Below, one piece after another: positions 5,868-6,422 of a stretch of DNA of 6,422 bases; the stretch's first letter is position 1, and each line of letters starts with the position of its first letter. The notes under the pieces were generated by a model. It was not told the origin of the DNA. It saw only the letters and a list, made by a program, of their open reading frames with translations, and did no database searches. The position numbers and the translations under genes were made by a program. The DNA is from an uncultured bacterium (lineage in GTDB: Bacteria; Eisenbacteria; RBG-16-71-46; CAIMUX01), in assembly GCA_946886185.1 (NCBI GenBank), contig CAMPIC010000176.1:1-6422 (forward strand), in the 5' to 3' direction.

Positions 5868-6422
5868 CCGGCGAGCCTTCCACGCAGAAACTCGAGCCCG
5901 CGCTGAGCTTCGATGTTTTCCGGGTCCATCGAAATCAATTCCTCCAACAGAGTGTGCGCTTCTCCGTACGCTCCTCGCGCCGTCAAGATCCGCGCCAACT
6001 CCAGCCGCGGCGTCCGCATCGACGGATCGATGTCGAGGGCGCGCCGCATCTCCGTCTCCGCGCCGGCCATGTCGCCCTGGGCGCGCAAGATCGATCCCAT
6101 CTCGAGATGGAGCGATCCAACCGGGACGAGCCCCCAAGAGGACGCGGTCTGCAGATGATGGAGACTCTCGCTCATGGAGTGCTCCCGCGCGGCTCCGTCA
6201 CTGTGCTCGGCCGCGACGAGCAGCCGCTTTCCCTCACGAGCATGGGCCTGTATGAAGGTGCTGTGCGCCGCGAAGAGCGCAAATAAGGGAATCGCGGCGA
6301 GAGCGGAGATCCCCGCTTTCGTGAATCGCCCTGCGCCGCGCAGCAGATGGTGCTGAAAGGCGAAATTGGGCCTCCGCAGCAACCGCCACCCGAGCACCGC
6401 GACGAAGGCGCGCGGCGAGACG
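5864..6422 (-). CDS. Membrane-anchored TPR protein, C-terminal part
   Basis: The frame is open to the right edge, so the N-terminus is missing; a GTG at 6397-6395 exists but has no evident ribosome-binding site, and the frame continues upstream as VSPRAFVAV. Counted from that GTG, a hydrophobic segment AGISALAAIPLFALFAAHS lies near residues 28-46. About 40 residues of soluble linker follow, then two tetratricopeptide repeats: one from about residue 94 (LHLEMGSILRAQGDMAGAET, ending RRALDIDP) and one from about 128 (RLELARILTARGAYGEAHTL, ending LISMDP). TPRs bind protein partners. The segment before the membrane helix (LGWRLLRRPNFAFQHHLLRG) suggests that more membrane protein may lie upstream. 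The stop overlaps the Hsp33 start by 4 nt, so both are probably made from one transcript. The role is unknown; coding is well supported by codon use and the repeats. Confidence 0.75.
   Translation of the reverse strand, partial: VSPRAFVAVLGWRLLRRPNFAFQHHLLRGAGRFTKAGISALAAIPLFALFAAHSTFIQAHAREGKRLLVAAEHSDGAAREHSMSESLHHLQTASSWGLVPVGSLHLEMGSILRAQGDMAGAETEMRRALDIDPSMRTPRLELARILTARGAYGEAHTLLEELISMDPENIEAQRGLEFLRGRLAG

Overview
The window is GC-rich bacterial DNA with tight gene packing and clear Shine-Dalgarno sites. Most codons end in G or C, which also produces many long antisense shadow frames. No rRNA or tRNA gene allows a firm assignment. The gene content suggests an environmental Gram-negative lineage such as Myxococcota, Planctomycetota or Candidatus Eisenbacteria: a MiaE-type tRNA hydroxylase, a secreted protein with a 'GACC'-like cysteine motif and a GYWKNHP domain, Cys-rich exported proteins, and a possible FlgD-Ig-like C-terminal remnant. 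This placement is inference.

Left part (1-860). Two minus-strand genes are visible. One is the first 39 codons of a protein running off the left edge, possibly an ECF sigma factor. Upstream of it lies a 77-residue exported protein with paired cysteines at both ends and a Pro/Ala/Val linker. Positions 527-860 form a divergent intergenic region that may hold a broken small ORF.

Centre left (861-3035). A plus-strand pair separated by 9 nt encodes a MiaE-like di-iron tRNA hydroxylase with all six expected metal ligands, followed by a family-2-like glycosyltransferase.

Centre (2981-3887). A minus-strand reading-frame fragment resembling the end of a FlgD-Ig-like secretion/anchoring domain overlaps the end of the glycosyltransferase. 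A Nudix hydrolase follows, with a perfect Nudix box but one in-frame TGA at codon 83, so it is either a recent pseudogene or a sequence error.

Centre right (4092-4913). The most unusual gene encodes a probable lipoprotein of 273 residues. It combines a GACC-like cysteine motif, a 63-residue Asp/His/Cys block (15 Cys, 15 His, 23 Asp) and a C-terminal GYWKNHP domain. A secreted or surface-held metal-binding role is the simplest inference.

Right part (5085-6422, minus strand). A membrane-plus-TPR protein, cut by the right edge, overlaps by 4 nt (GTGA) a short divergent Hsp33-type redox chaperone that keeps the CxC-x30-CxxC zinc/redox centre. The window shares a loose thiol/metal theme (Cys-rich peptide, His/Asp/Cys lipoprotein, Hsp33), but nothing proves that these genes act together.
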